Source: Arthrobacter sp. Leaf137
GTDB taxonomy: Bacteria; Actinomycetota; Actinomycetes; Actinomycetales; Micrococcaceae
Assembly (NCBI RefSeq): GCF_001423525.1
Contig: NZ_LMOI01000002.1
Location: 89,110 to 153,109, forward strand
Length of the DNA stretch: 64,000 nt
Direction of reading: 5' to 3'
In this document: piece after piece, positions 48,220 to 58,043 of the stretch
Numbering within the stretch: the first letter of the stretch is position 1
How the letters are laid out: every line of letters starts with the position of its first letter
Program-made: the position numbers and the translations under genes
The notes under the pieces: generated by a model
What the model saw: the letters and a program-made list of their open reading frames with translations, nothing else
Told to the model about the DNA's origin: nothing
Databases searched by the model: none

Positions 48220-49773
48220 ATGGCGTCGATCTGGCTGGACCGCAAAAAAGCTTTCACTTCCGATCCGTTTGAGGCAGGAACCACCTACGACACAGTGGTG
48301 GCCGGCGCCGGGCTGACAGGGCTGGTTACCGCCCTCCTCCTTGCCCGTGCCGGGCAGAAGGTCCTGGTGGTGGAGGCCCGGTATCCGGGCGCCGTCACCA
48401 CCGGGAACACCACCGCCAAGGTGTCCCTGCTGCAGGGAACCTTCCTCTCCCGGTTGGCGCGGCAGTATTCGCCCCAACAGGTTCAGGCCTACGTGGACGG
48501 GAACCGGGAAGGCCAGGCATGGCTGTTGCGCTACCTCGACGAGCAGGGCGTCGCGTACCAGCGCCGGGACGCCTACACGTACGCCACCAGCGCCCAGGGC
48601 ACGGAGAAACTCCGGGAAGAAGCCAGTGCCTCGACCACCGCCGGACTGGACGTGGAGTACGTGCGCGACGCCGGGCTGCCCTTTGCCGTCCACGGCGCCG
48701 TCCGTCTCGCGGACCAGGCACAGATCCACCCCATGCAGGTCCTGGACGCACTTACCGCCGACATCCGGAGCCGTGGCGGCGCGGTGGTGGGCGGCGTGCG
48801 GCTGCGGGATGTGACGGGCAGCAGCCCTTCAGCAGTCAAGACCGACAAGGGAACCGTGCGTGCTGACCGGGTGGTCCTGGCCACCGGCATCCCCGTGCTG
48901 GACCGCGGCCTCTATTTCGCCAAGCTCCAGCCCAGCCGTTCCTATGCGGCGGCCGTGGAACTGCCGGAGGGCCAAGAGCCGCCACCCGGCATGTACATCT
49001 CGGTGGAACAGCCCACCCACTCCCTGCGCGATGTCGAGACGGACGGCCGGCGGCTCCTGCTGGTGGGCGGCCACGGACACCACGTTGGCCGGACGGCATC
49101 CGAAAAGGCGCACCTCGACGGGTTGCTGGACTGGACCCGGCAGCACTTTCCGGGAGCGGTCACCACGCATACGTGGTCCGCCCAGGACTACCTGCCCACC
49201 AACCTGATGCCGTTCTTCGGCAAGCTTCCCCGCGGCAGGGGGCACATCTATTTCGGTACCGGCTACAACAAATGGGGCATGACCAACGCCGTAGCAGCTT
49301 CCCTGGACATTGCCGCGGACATCCTGGGTGGAAACCTGCCCTGGGCCCAAACCATCCACCGCCGCGTGACGTCCCCCGCCGGTGCGCTGTCCGCCGTCGC
49401 CCTCAACGCCGGGGTGGCCGCGAAGCTTGCCACCGGCTGGGGTCCGTTGGCCGCCGAAGGGCTGGCAACCGAAGGCGGGAAGGTACTGAAGAGGGACAAG
49501 GAACGCCCTTCCGCAACGCCTCTGGCGGATCCCGTTCCGGCAGAAGGCACCGGCGCGGTCTACCGCGACGGCACCAGGCCAGTGGCGGTCTCCACCGTGG
49601 ACGGCACCACCTGCAGGCTTTCCGCCGTGTGCACGCACCTGGGCGGCATCCTGCACTGGAACGACAGCGAGCGCAGCTGGGACTGCCCGCTTCACGGCTC
49701 CCGCTTCAGCAGCGACGGAACGCTCCTGGAAGGACCTGCCACCCGCAACCTGCCACAGGCCGGAAAGGATTGA
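48220..49773 (+). CDS. FAD-dependent oxidoreductase with C-terminal Rieske domain
   Basis: This 517-aa protein has an N-terminal DAO-type FAD fold (VVAGAGLTGLVTALLLARAG, about 27-46; ATGIPVLDRG; GGHGHHVGR). The C-terminal Rieske [2Fe-2S] domain (about 430-517) has CTHLGG and CPLHGSRF giving two Cys and two His ligands. Such fusions occur widely in bacteria; the substrate is unknown, and amine or glycine-betaine-type oxidation is sometimes proposed. No signal peptide. It has no operon partner; Lhr follows 51 bases later. Confidence 0.88.
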   Translation: MASIWLDRKKAFTSDPFEAGTTYDTVVAGAGLTGLVTALLLARAGQKVLVVEARYPGAVTTGNTTAKVSLLQGTFLSRLARQYSPQQVQAYVDGNREGQAWLLRYLDEQGVAYQRRDAYTYATSAQGTEKLREEASASTTAGLDVEYVRDAGLPFAVHGAVRLADQAQIHPMQVLDALTADIRSRGGAVVGGVRLRDVTGSSPSAVKTDKGTVRADRVVLATGIPVLDRGLYFAKLQPSRSYAAAVELPEGQEPPPGMYISVEQPTHSLRDVETDGRRLLLVGGHGHHVGRTASEKAHLDGLLDWTRQHFPGAVTTHTWSAQDYLPTNLMPFFGKLPRGRGHIYFGTGYNKWGMTNAVAASLDIAADILGGNLPWAQTIHRRVTSPAGALSAVALNAGVAAKLATGWGPLAAEGLATEGGKVLKRDKERPSATPLADPVPAEGTGAVYRDGTRPVAVSTVDGTTCRLSAVCTHLGGILHWNDSERSWDCPLHGSRFSSDGTLLEGPATRNLPQAGKD

Positions 49774-49824
49774 TGGGCCGCTCCCCCGGGCCGTCCTGTC
49801 GGTGGCGTGGGGCATGATGGAGGA

Positions 49825-52800
49825 ATGAACCAGGAAGAGCCTTCCACGGACGGCCGGGGCGCCGTGGCCACAGCGCCAATGGGCCAATTTACCCGGCCCA
49901 CCCGCGACTGGTTCATGGGCGCCTTCACCGAACCCACCCCCGCCCAGGACGGCGCCTGGAACGCCATCTCATCGGGCTCGCATGCCCTGGTGGTGGCACC
50001 CACCGGGTCCGGCAAAACCCTTGCCGCATTCCTGTGGGCACTGGACCGGCTCCTTTCGGCAGTGCCCGCGACAGAAACGGAAATCCCTGCGGAAGCTGCC
50101 GAACCCGCCGCTGTGGCCGGCGCCAAAGGAACCAAAACCCCGGCGAAAGCCCGCAAGCCCCGTGCGCCCAAGCGTAAAACCAAGGTGCTGTACATTTCGC
50201 CGCTGAAGGCACTGGGCGTGGACGTGGAACGGAACCTGCGTTCCCCGCTGATCGGCATCACGCAGACAGCCAAGCGGCTGGGACTGCCCGCCCCGCTGAT
50301 CACCGTGGGCGTCCGGTCCGGAGACACCACCACGGCGGACCGGCGGGCACTGCTGAGCAACCCGCCGGACATCCTCATCACCACGCCCGAGTCCCTCTTC
50401 CTCATGCTCACATCCCGGGCCAGGGAGACACTCACCGAGGTGGACACCATCATCATCGATGAAGTCCACGCCGTTGCCGGCACTAAGCGCGGAGCCCACC
50501 TGGCTGTTTCACTGGAGCGCCTGGACGCGCTGCTGCCCAAACCCGCACAGCGGATCGGACTTTCCGCCACCGTGGAGCCCAAGGAACTCGTGGCCCAGTT
50601 CCTTGCCGGCACCGCTCCCGTCGAAATCGTGGCCCCGCCGTCCAAGAAGAACTGGGACCTTACGGTGTCGGTACCGGTGGAGGACATGTCCGATCTCCAA
50701 GGTGCAGCGGGAGCGTTCGACTCCGGCCCCGCCTCCGGGCTGCAGCCGCAGGCGTCCATCTGGCCCCATGTGGAGGAAAAAATCGTTGACCTGGTGCTGG
50801 CCAACCAGTCCACCATCGTCTTTGCCAACTCCCGCCGGCTGTCTGAACGGCTGACGGCGCGCCTCAACGAAATCTATGCTGAACGCCAGCTCATGGCCGC
50901 GGGCGGCGGCTGGGACGGCCCACTGGCGGACGGCGCGGAGGCGTTCGGTGCGCCGGGCGGTGGCTCCGCGCCGGCGTCGGCCCTGCCTGCCTCCACTGCG
51001 ACTCCCGCCCACATGATGGCACAGGCCGGGAGCTCCGCGGGGGCCGACCCGGTGCTGGCTCGCGCACACCATGGCTCGGTGTCCAAGGACCAGCGCGCGC
51101 TCATCGAGGACGACCTCAAATCCGGACGGCTGCGGTGCGTGGTTGCCACATCCTCGCTGGAACTCGGCATCGACATGGGCGCGGTGGACCTGGTGGTCCA
51201 GGTGGAGTCACCGCCATCGGTGGCCAGCGGTCTCCAGCGCGTGGGGCGCGCCGGGCACCAGGTGGGCGAAATCTCGCAGGGCGTCCTGTTCCCCAAGCAC
51301 CGGGCGGACCTGGTGCACACGGCCATCACCGTGGAACGCATGCTGGACGGCAAAATCGAACGGCTCAGCATCCCCGCCAACCCCCTGGACATCCTGGCGC
51401 AGCAGACGGTGGCCGCCACCGCCCTGGGCAGCATCGACGTCGAGGAATGGTTTGCAACAGTCCGCCGGTCCGCCCCTTTCGCTTCGCTCCCCCGCTCCGC
51501 GTTCGAGGCCACCCTGGACCTGCTGGCCGGCCGCTACCCGTCCGACGAATTCGCCGAACTGCGGCCACGGATCATCTGGGACCGCAATGAAGGCACCATC
51601 GAAGGAAGGCCCGGTGCCCAGCGGCTCGCCGTGACCTCCGGCGGAACCATCCCGGACCGCGGCCTGTTCGGCGTCTACATCATCGGCACTGAGATGGAAG
51701 GCTCGGCCTCCCCCTCGGAGGACGGCAAGCCGGCTCCGGCCCCCAAAGGTGGCCGGCGCGTTGGCGAACTGGACGAGGAAATGGTGTACGAATCCCGCGT
51801 GGGCGATGTCTTCGCGCTCGGTGCCACCAGCTGGAAGATCGAGGACATCACGCATGACCGTGTGCTGGTTTCCCCGGCTTTTGGGCAGCCCGGCAAGCTG
51901 CCTTTCTGGAAGGGTGATTCACTGGGCCGGCCGGTGGACCTGGGCCGCGCCCTCGGCGCCTTCGTGCGTGAGCTGTCAGCCTCCGACGCCGGACCAGCCG
52001 CCGAACGCTGCCAAGCCAGCGGGCTGGACGCCTTCGCCGCCAACAACCTCATCCAGTACCTCTCCGAACAGAAACAGGCCACCGAGGTGGTCCCCAGTGA
52101 CACCACACTGGTGGTGGAACGGTTCCACGACGAACTCGGCGACTGGCGCGTGATCCTGCACAGCCCCTTCGGCATGCCGGTCCATGCACCGTGGGCCCTG
52201 GCCGTGGGCCAGCGGCTCCACCAGCGGTACGGCCTGGACGGCTCTGCCATGGCCGCCGACGACGGCATTGTGCTGCGGGTGCCGATGATGGAGGATGAGC
52301 CCCCGGGCGCCGAGCTGTTCCTTTTCGACCCCGAGGAACTGGAGCAGATCGTCACGGCCGAGGTGGGCGGCAGTGCCCTGTTCGCTTCACGGTTCCGCGA
52401 GTGCGCTGCCCGTGCCCTGTTGCTGCCGCGGCAGACCCCCGGCAAGCGCCAACCCCTGTGGCAGCAGCGGCAGCGGTCAGCCCAGCTGCTGGATGTGGCA
52501 CGGAAATACCCCACGTTCCCCATCGTTCTGGAGACAGTCCGCGAATGCCTCCAGGACGTCTACGACCTTCCGGCGCTGAAGGACATTGCAGCCGCCGTCG
52601 AACGCCGCGAACTGCGGGTAGTGCAGACCACTACACAGCAGCCATCACCGTTCGCCAAGTCCCTGCTCTTCGGCTACGTTGCCCAGTTCCTGTACGAGGG
52701 CGATTCCCCGCTGGCGGAACGGCGCGCCGCTGCGCTTGCTTTGGACTCCACCCTCCTGAACGAGCTTTTGGGCCGGGTGGAGCTGCGCGAGCTCCTGGAT

Positions 52801-54990
52801 GCCAAGGTCATCGACGCCACCGAACGCGAACTCCAGCGGCTGGTGCCGGACCGCAGGGTGCGGGGACTTGAGGGTGTGGCCGACCTCCTGCGGCTCCTTG
52901 GCCCGCTGGCCCCGGACGAAGCCGCCGCCCGGCTGGAGCCGGCAGCAGGGATTGAGCCCGCAACGGCCGGGGAGCCCGGCGAAACCCCGGTGGCTGGGGC
53001 CGCCGGGACCGCGGACGCCCAGGCCGACACAGACTCTGCCGACGACCCCGTCCTTGAGCCTGTTGAAACCGCGCCGCTCCACACCGCCTCAGCCACTGTT
53101 GAGGAGGCCACCGCCCACCTCGTGGCGCTGCAACGGGCCAACCGCGCCATCAAGGTCAACATCGGCGGGGCGGAACGCTTCGCTGCCGTGGAGGACGCGG
53201 CCCGCCTTCGTGATGCCATCGGCGTTCCTTTGCCCATGGGCGTGCCGCTGGCGTTCATCGAGCCCGTGGCGGACCCGCTGGGCGACCTCGTGTCCCGCTA
53301 TGCCCGCACCCACGGGCCCTTCACTGCTGCTGAAGCCGCCGCCCGGCTGGGATTGGGCGTCGCCGTGGTGGGCACTGCCCTCAAACGCCTTGCCGACGAC
53401 GGCCGCGTGGTTGAAGGCGAATTCCGGCCCCACGCAACGCCCGCCGCAGCCGGTCCGGAGTCCGCGCCAACCGGAGCGGAGGACGGCGGACTGCGGGACG
53501 GGGACGGACGGCAGGGAGAGATCCTGCGCGAAACCGTGCACGCGGCCGTCAGCGAATGGTGTGACGCCGAAGTGCTGCGGAAGCTCCGGCGGCGGTCCCT
53601 GGCCGCACTGCGCGCCGAAGTGGAACCCGTGGACGCCGCCGCTTACGGACGATTCCTCCCTGCCTGGCAAAACGTCCGGGTCCCGGGCGGCGGGCGGGGG
53701 CAGCCGGCGCTGCGGGGACTGGACGGCATCGTCACCGCAATCGACCAGCTGTCCGGCGTCCCCATCCCGGCGTCGGCCTGGGAACCCCTGATCCTGGCCG
53801 GCAGGGTGTCCAACTACCAGCCCGCCATGCTGGACGAGCTCATGGCGGCCGGCGAAGTCCTCTGGTCCGGAGCCGGTGCATTACCGGGAAATGACGGCTG
53901 GATCAGCCTCCACCTGGCCGACTCAGCGGAGCTGACGCTGAACCCTGCACCGGACTACGAACCGGGTGATGCCGGCCTGCGGCTCCTCGACCATCTCCGG
54001 AACAACGGCGGCGGATACTTCTTCCGCCAGCTCACGGAGGTTGCGGGAGGCATGGACTCGGTGCTCAGCGACCAGGAAGTGGTGTCCGCCCTCTGGGATC
54101 TCGCCTGGGCGGGACGGATCACCGGTGACACCTTCGCACCCGTCCGGTCGCTGATCGCGGGCGGCCATACGGCCCACCGGCAGGTGGCGAAGGCTCCCCG
54201 GTCCAGGGCTCCACGGCTGAACAGGCTGGGCCGCTCCCACGGTACCGGGCTGATGGGCTCGGCGGGCTTGGCCGGCGGGCGGTACGGTTCCCAGGGTGCA
54301 GCCGCTACTCCCCCAACCGCTGCCGGCCGCTGGTCCGCCCTTCCGCAGCCGGAACTGGATGCCACCATCCATGCCCGGGCTACGGCCGAGCTTCTGCTCG
54401 ACAGGTATGGGGTGGTGACCCGGGGTTCGGTCATGGCAGAGCAGATCCTGGGCGGCTTCGGCCTGATGTACAAGGTCCTGGCCAGGCTCGAGGAAGCCGG
54501 ACGTTGCCGCCGCGGGTACTTCATTGAACACCTCGGTGCGGCGCAGTTTGCTGTCCCCGCAACGGTGGACCGGCTGCGCTCCTACGCGGAGGATACGCAG
54601 ATCGCCAAACCCGAGCCCGTGGCCCTTGCCCTGGCCGCCACGGATCCTGCGAATCCCTACGGCGCGGCGCTGCCCTGGCCGGCCCTGCGGGACGATGCCG
54701 GCACCGGCCACAGGCCGGGCCGCAAAGCCGGTGCCCTGGTGGTGCTGGTGGGCGGCGCCCTGGTTCTCTACGTGGAACGGGGCGGCAAGACACTGCTGGC
54801 GTTCTCCGACGACCCCGCCATCCTTGGCGCCGCCGGCGCCGCACTGGTGGGAGTGGTCACCCGCGGAGCCGTGGACAAGCTGATCATGGAAAAAGTGAAC
54901 GGCCAGGGGATCCTCGACACCCCCATTGCCGCTGCCCTCAGCGCTGCCGGCGCCTATTCCACTCCCAAAGGTCTGAGGATCCGTGCCTGA
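49825..54990 (+). CDS. lhr: Lhr-type ATP-dependent DNA helicase
   Basis: This 1721-aa superfamily 2 helicase unwinds DNA or RNA-DNA hybrids and takes part in DNA repair. Motifs are Walker A APTGSGKT (58-65), DEVH box IIDEVHAVAGTKRG, motif III GLSAT and motif VI RVGRAGHQVG. The Lhr-core winged-helix and beta-barrel region and a long C-terminal Lhr extension follow. An acidic, Ala/Pro-rich stretch near 1035-1085 is low complexity. ATG 49825 has GGAGG very close (2 bases); a GTG at 49807 is an alternative. It overlaps the nei2 gene by 8 bases. A lhr-nei pairing is conserved in Actinobacteria. Confidence 0.93.
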   Translation: MNQEEPSTDGRGAVATAPMGQFTRPTRDWFMGAFTEPTPAQDGAWNAISSGSHALVVAPTGSGKTLAAFLWALDRLLSAVPATETEIPAEAAEPAAVAGAKGTKTPAKARKPRAPKRKTKVLYISPLKALGVDVERNLRSPLIGITQTAKRLGLPAPLITVGVRSGDTTTADRRALLSNPPDILITTPESLFLMLTSRARETLTEVDTIIIDEVHAVAGTKRGAHLAVSLERLDALLPKPAQRIGLSATVEPKELVAQFLAGTAPVEIVAPPSKKNWDLTVSVPVEDMSDLQGAAGAFDSGPASGLQPQASIWPHVEEKIVDLVLANQSTIVFANSRRLSERLTARLNEIYAERQLMAAGGGWDGPLADGAEAFGAPGGGSAPASALPASTATPAHMMAQAGSSAGADPVLARAHHGSVSKDQRALIEDDLKSGRLRCVVATSSLELGIDMGAVDLVVQVESPPSVASGLQRVGRAGHQVGEISQGVLFPKHRADLVHTAITVERMLDGKIERLSIPANPLDILAQQTVAATALGSIDVEEWFATVRRSAPFASLPRSAFEATLDLLAGRYPSDEFAELRPRIIWDRNEGTIEGRPGAQRLAVTSGGTIPDRGLFGVYIIGTEMEGSASPSEDGKPAPAPKGGRRVGELDEEMVYESRVGDVFALGATSWKIEDITHDRVLVSPAFGQPGKLPFWKGDSLGRPVDLGRALGAFVRELSASDAGPAAERCQASGLDAFAANNLIQYLSEQKQATEVVPSDTTLVVERFHDELGDWRVILHSPFGMPVHAPWALAVGQRLHQRYGLDGSAMAADDGIVLRVPMMEDEPPGAELFLFDPEELEQIVTAEVGGSALFASRFRECAARALLLPRQTPGKRQPLWQQRQRSAQLLDVARKYPTFPIVLETVRECLQDVYDLPALKDIAAAVERRELRVVQTTTQQPSPFAKSLLFGYVAQFLYEGDSPLAERRAAALALDSTLLNELLGRVELRELLDAKVIDATERELQRLVPDRRVRGLEGVADLLRLLGPLAPDEAAARLEPAAGIEPATAGEPGETPVAGAAGTADAQADTDSADDPVLEPVETAPLHTASATVEEATAHLVALQRANRAIKVNIGGAERFAAVEDAARLRDAIGVPLPMGVPLAFIEPVADPLGDLVSRYARTHGPFTAAEAAARLGLGVAVVGTALKRLADDGRVVEGEFRPHATPAAAGPESAPTGAEDGGLRDGDGRQGEILRETVHAAVSEWCDAEVLRKLRRRSLAALRAEVEPVDAAAYGRFLPAWQNVRVPGGGRGQPALRGLDGIVTAIDQLSGVPIPASAWEPLILAGRVSNYQPAMLDELMAAGEVLWSGAGALPGNDGWISLHLADSAELTLNPAPDYEPGDAGLRLLDHLRNNGGGYFFRQLTEVAGGMDSVLSDQEVVSALWDLAWAGRITGDTFAPVRSLIAGGHTAHRQVAKAPRSRAPRLNRLGRSHGTGLMGSAGLAGGRYGSQGAAATPPTAAGRWSALPQPELDATIHARATAELLLDRYGVVTRGSVMAEQILGGFGLMYKVLARLEEAGRCRRGYFIEHLGAAQFAVPATVDRLRSYAEDTQIAKPEPVALALAATDPANPYGAALPWPALRDDAGTGHRPGRKAGALVVLVGGALVLYVERGGKTLLAFSDDPAILGAAGAALVGVVTRGAVDKLIMEKVNGQGILDTPIAAALSAAGAYSTPKGLRIRA

Positions 54991-55813
54991 GGGAGATTCC
55001 GTGTGGCGGGCCGCCCGGCAGTTGCACGAGGCGCTGGCCGGCCAGACACTGACCGCATCGGACTTCCGGGTACCGCGGTTCGCCACGCTGAACCTCACAG
55101 GATGGACGGTGACCGAGGTTGTACCGCGGGGCAAGCACCTGCTCATGCGGGTGAAGGGGCCAGAGGACAAGGCCCTCACCATTCACTCCCACCTGAAGAT
55201 GGAAGGCACGTGGCAGGTCTACCCGCCAGGCGGCAGGTGGCGGAAACCCGGCTTCACAGCGCGGTGCGTGCTGCGAACTGCTGCCGCGGACGCCGTCGGC
55301 TTCTCCCTGGGCATCCTGGAAGTGGTGGCGACAGCGAACGAGGACTCCATCGTCGGGTTCCTTGGGCCGGACCTCCTGGGCCCGGACTGGGACCTGGACG
55401 AGGCCGAACGCCGGCTCCGGGCACGGCCGGACGTTCCCATCGGCGTGGCCATCCTGGACCAGAGCAACCTTGCCGGCATCGGGAACATCTACCGCTGCGA
55501 GGCCTGCTTCCTTTCCGGCGTGCATCCGGCCACCCCAGTGTCGGCAGTGGCGGACCTGCGCACCCTGATGACGGACGCCAAGCAGCTCCTGGAAGCAAAC
55601 CTGGGCCCCGGCCGCCGCGTCACCATCCTCAACGCCCGCGGCATGCCAGTGGGCAGGATGGCCGGGAGGCCCGGCTACTGGGTGTACCGCCGGGACCAGC
55701 GCCCGTGCCTCAAGTGCGGTACACCGGTGCGGCGTGGACTGCTGGGGAAACTGAACGGTGAAGAGGAACGAGACATCTACTTTTGCCCGAAATGCCAGCC
55801 CGTCCCGGAATAG
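54983..55813 (+). CDS. nei2: Fpg/Nei family DNA glycosylase (Nei2-type)
   Basis: This 276-aa base-excision-repair glycosylase/AP lyase has the catalytic N-terminus MPEGD (Pro2, Glu3 after Met removal), SHLKMEGTW, LDQSNLAGIGNIYR and a C-terminal zinc finger with CLKCG and CPKC. It removes oxidised bases and nicks at abasic sites. The start is GTG 54983, inside the last codons of lhr, so translation is coupled. The last 37 bases overlap the convergent yczE gene. Confidence 0.92.
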   Translation: MPEGDSVWRAARQLHEALAGQTLTASDFRVPRFATLNLTGWTVTEVVPRGKHLLMRVKGPEDKALTIHSHLKMEGTWQVYPPGGRWRKPGFTARCVLRTAAADAVGFSLGILEVVATANEDSIVGFLGPDLLGPDWDLDEAERRLRARPDVPIGVAILDQSNLAGIGNIYRCEACFLSGVHPATPVSAVADLRTLMTDAKQLLEANLGPGRRVTILNARGMPVGRMAGRPGYWVYRRDQRPCLKCGTPVRRGLLGKLNGEEERDIYFCPKCQPVPE

Positions 55814-56466
55814 CTGGGCTCACCCGCGGCTTCCGGGCCTCCGTCGGGCTTCCCGTCCGAACGCGCCGCCCGGGCCACATTCGGAGCGCCGGCCGGAACC
55901 ATGAACCAGGGCAGCAGCAGCTGTACCAGCGGCCCGATCGCCAGCGCATAGAGCACCGTTCCCATGCCAACTGACCCGCCCAGCAGCCAGCCTGCCGCGA
56001 GGACTGCCACCTCGATGAGGGTGCGGGACATCCGCACGGACCACCCTGTGCGGCGCGCGAGTCCCGTCATCAGGCCGTCACGGGCCCCCGGGCCGAACCT
56101 GGCCCCGATGTAGCAGGCCGAGGCGATGCCGTTCAGGACAATGGCGCCCGCCAGCATGCCCACCTGTCCGGCGAGGTTGGACAGGGAGGGAATCAGCGCC
56201 AGGCCGACGTCGGCGAAGACACCCACCAGGATGGCGTTGCAGAGGGTGCCGAAGCCGGGCCGCTGACGCAGCGGAATCCACAGCAGGAGCACCAGGAAAC
56301 TGACAATGATGACCACGACGCCGATACTCAAACCGGTCCGGTTTGCCACGCCCTGGTGGAACACGTCCCAGGGGTCCAGGCCCAGACCGGCACGGATGAA
56401 CAGGGCCAGGGAAATGCCGTACATGGCAAGGCCGGTGAAAAGCTGAACGATTCTGCGGAGCATCAT
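55777..56466 (-). CDS. yczE: YczE-type membrane protein (YitT-like family)
   Basis: This 229-aa membrane protein has about five helices. Typical segments are MYGISLALFIRAGLGLDPWDVFHQG near the N-terminus and GFGTLCNAILVGVFADVGLALIP. The YczE family is of unknown function and is often divergent from a MocR regulator, as here. The C-terminal 35 residues are polar. The start is ATG 56466 (a second ATG follows directly). It ends 37 bases inside nei2, a convergent overlap. Confidence 0.85.
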   Translation of the reverse strand: MMLRRIVQLFTGLAMYGISLALFIRAGLGLDPWDVFHQGVANRTGLSIGVVVIIVSFLVLLLWIPLRQRPGFGTLCNAILVGVFADVGLALIPSLSNLAGQVGMLAGAIVLNGIASACYIGARFGPGARDGLMTGLARRTGWSVRMSRTLIEVAVLAAGWLLGGSVGMGTVLYALAIGPLVQLLLPWFMVPAGAPNVARAARSDGKPDGGPEAAGEPSYSGTGWHFGQK

Positions 56467-56485
56467 TGGTCCACCCTCTCATCCA

Positions 56486-56525
56486 ACTGGCATTGATTTA
56501 CATAGCCAGTTTGAGATACTGGCTA
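56486..56525. promoter_or_regulatory. MocR operator and divergent promoter
   Basis: ACTGGC occurs at 56486-56491 and 56518-56523 in the same orientation, 32 bases apart (three helical turns). TAGCCAGT (56503-56510) and ACTGGCTA (56518-56525) form an 8-bp inverted repeat. TTGATT (56493-56498) and GATACT (56515-56520) with 16-base spacing form the regulator's promoter, 6 bases from its ATG. Direct repeats of this spacing are usual for MocR-type regulators. Confidence 0.65.
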
Positions 56526-56526
56526 C

Positions 56527-58008
56527 ATGGCTCCCTCCCTTGGCGCAGCAGCGCTCGGCCGCATGCTCGGCATCTGGCACCACGGTGGCGCCCCCGCCTA
56601 CAGGGAACTGGCCGACGTACTCCGGCTCCTGATCCTGGACGGCCGCGTCCCGCTCGACACGGCACTCCCCAGTGAGCGCGCCCTGTGTACCGCGCTGGGC
56701 GTCAGCCGGACCACTGTCACCGCCGCCTACGCGGCACTGCGTGAACAGGGGTTCCTCAGCAGCGGACAGGGCAGCCGGGGCAGGACACGCATCCCGGAGC
56801 GGACCGCCTTCGGCCCGGCCCTCTACAGCCCGCAAACGTCCGCCACGCCGGCACTGACGGCTCCCGGCCTGGCCGCGCCCGAAGGCCTCATCGACCTGGC
56901 CTATTCGGCATTGCCGGCCAGCGGCGAGGTGGTGCACCGGGCCTTCGCGGCGGCGATGACGGAACTGCCGGCGCTGCTGCCGGGATTCGGGTACGACGCC
57001 GTGGGGCTCCTGCCGCTTCGCCAGGCCATTGCCGACAGGTATACGGCGGCCGGCGTTCCCACCGGCCCCGGGCAGATCATGGTGACGTCCGGGGCGCAGC
57101 ACGCGCTGACCATCATCATCCGAACTCTGGCCGACCGCCAGGACAAGGTCCTGGTGGAACACCCCAGCTACCCCAACGCGCTGGACGCCATCCGTGCCGC
57201 CCGCTGCAGGCCCGTGCCGGTCGGGTTCGCGGAGTCCGGCTGGGACCTGCCGGCACTGGAAGCCGCCCTGGCGCAGCAGCGTCCCAAGATCGCCTACCTC
57301 GTTCCCGATTTCCACAACCCCACAGGCATGATGATGCCCGATGCCCAGCGCCGCCGGCTGGTAGCGGCCGCTGCCACAGCGGGGACCATACTGATCGCGG
57401 ACGAAACACTGCGGGAGTTGAACCTCGACGGCATCCAGTCCACTCCCCTGGCCGGCTTCAGCAGTGCTGTGGTTTCCGTGGGATCGCTCAGCAAGTCCCA
57501 CTGGGGCGGCCTGCGCACGGGCTGGATCCGCGCTTCCGAACCGATGATCCAGCGGTTCACTGCGGCCCGGAGCGTCCTGGACCTGGGCGGACCGGTCATG
57601 GAACAGCTGGCCGCAGCGCACCTGGTGCGGGCCCTGGAAGAGCCGTTGCCGGCCCTGCTGGAAACCCTTCGGGGCAACCGCGCCGCGCTGCTGGCATTGT
57701 TGCGGGAGCATCTGCCGGCCTGGCAAACAGCGTCACCTTCCGGCGGCCTGTCAGTATGGTGCAGGCTGCCGGCCCCCGTCAGTACGGCACTGACCGTGAT
57801 CGCCCCGGAGCACGGGATCAGGCTGGCCGCTGGGCCCCGGTTTGGGATCGGCGGCGCCTTCGAGCGGTACCTTCGGCTCCCCTTCACCCTCCCGCCCGGC
57901 AAACTCGAGGCCGCCGTGCTGGCCCTGCGGGCCGCCCAGGACAGGCTCGACGCCGCACCCCAGCTGCGGCGCTCACTGACGCAGGCCCCCGCCGTCGCCA
58001 TCGCCTGA
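56527..58008 (+). CDS. MocR-type GntR regulator with aminotransferase domain (YczR-like)
   Basis: This 493-aa protein has an N-terminal GntR winged HTH (residues 22-90; PLDTALPSERALCTALGVSRTTV) and a C-terminal fold-type I aminotransferase domain. The PLP lysine lies in VGSLSKSHWGGLRTGW, and AEETL-like ADETLRELN is the preceding Asp motif. Members sense PLP or an amino compound and control a divergent gene, here yczE. The ATG at 56527 lies 6 bases after the predicted -10, so the mRNA is probably leaderless and autoregulated. Confidence 0.9.
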   Translation: MAPSLGAAALGRMLGIWHHGGAPAYRELADVLRLLILDGRVPLDTALPSERALCTALGVSRTTVTAAYAALREQGFLSSGQGSRGRTRIPERTAFGPALYSPQTSATPALTAPGLAAPEGLIDLAYSALPASGEVVHRAFAAAMTELPALLPGFGYDAVGLLPLRQAIADRYTAAGVPTGPGQIMVTSGAQHALTIIIRTLADRQDKVLVEHPSYPNALDAIRAARCRPVPVGFAESGWDLPALEAALAQQRPKIAYLVPDFHNPTGMMMPDAQRRRLVAAAATAGTILIADETLRELNLDGIQSTPLAGFSSAVVSVGSLSKSHWGGLRTGWIRASEPMIQRFTAARSVLDLGGPVMEQLAAAHLVRALEEPLPALLETLRGNRAALLALLREHLPAWQTASPSGGLSVWCRLPAPVSTALTVIAPEHGIRLAAGPRFGIGGAFERYLRLPFTLPPGKLEAAVLALRAAQDRLDAAPQLRRSLTQAPAVAIA

Positions 58009-58043
58009 CGGCAGCCGCCGAAATCGCGGGGCCGCCACGCGAG

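Noticed and set aside
50509..51072. Antisense frames opposite lhr
   Set aside because: They lie opposite the conserved helicase motifs and have no RBS or family features.
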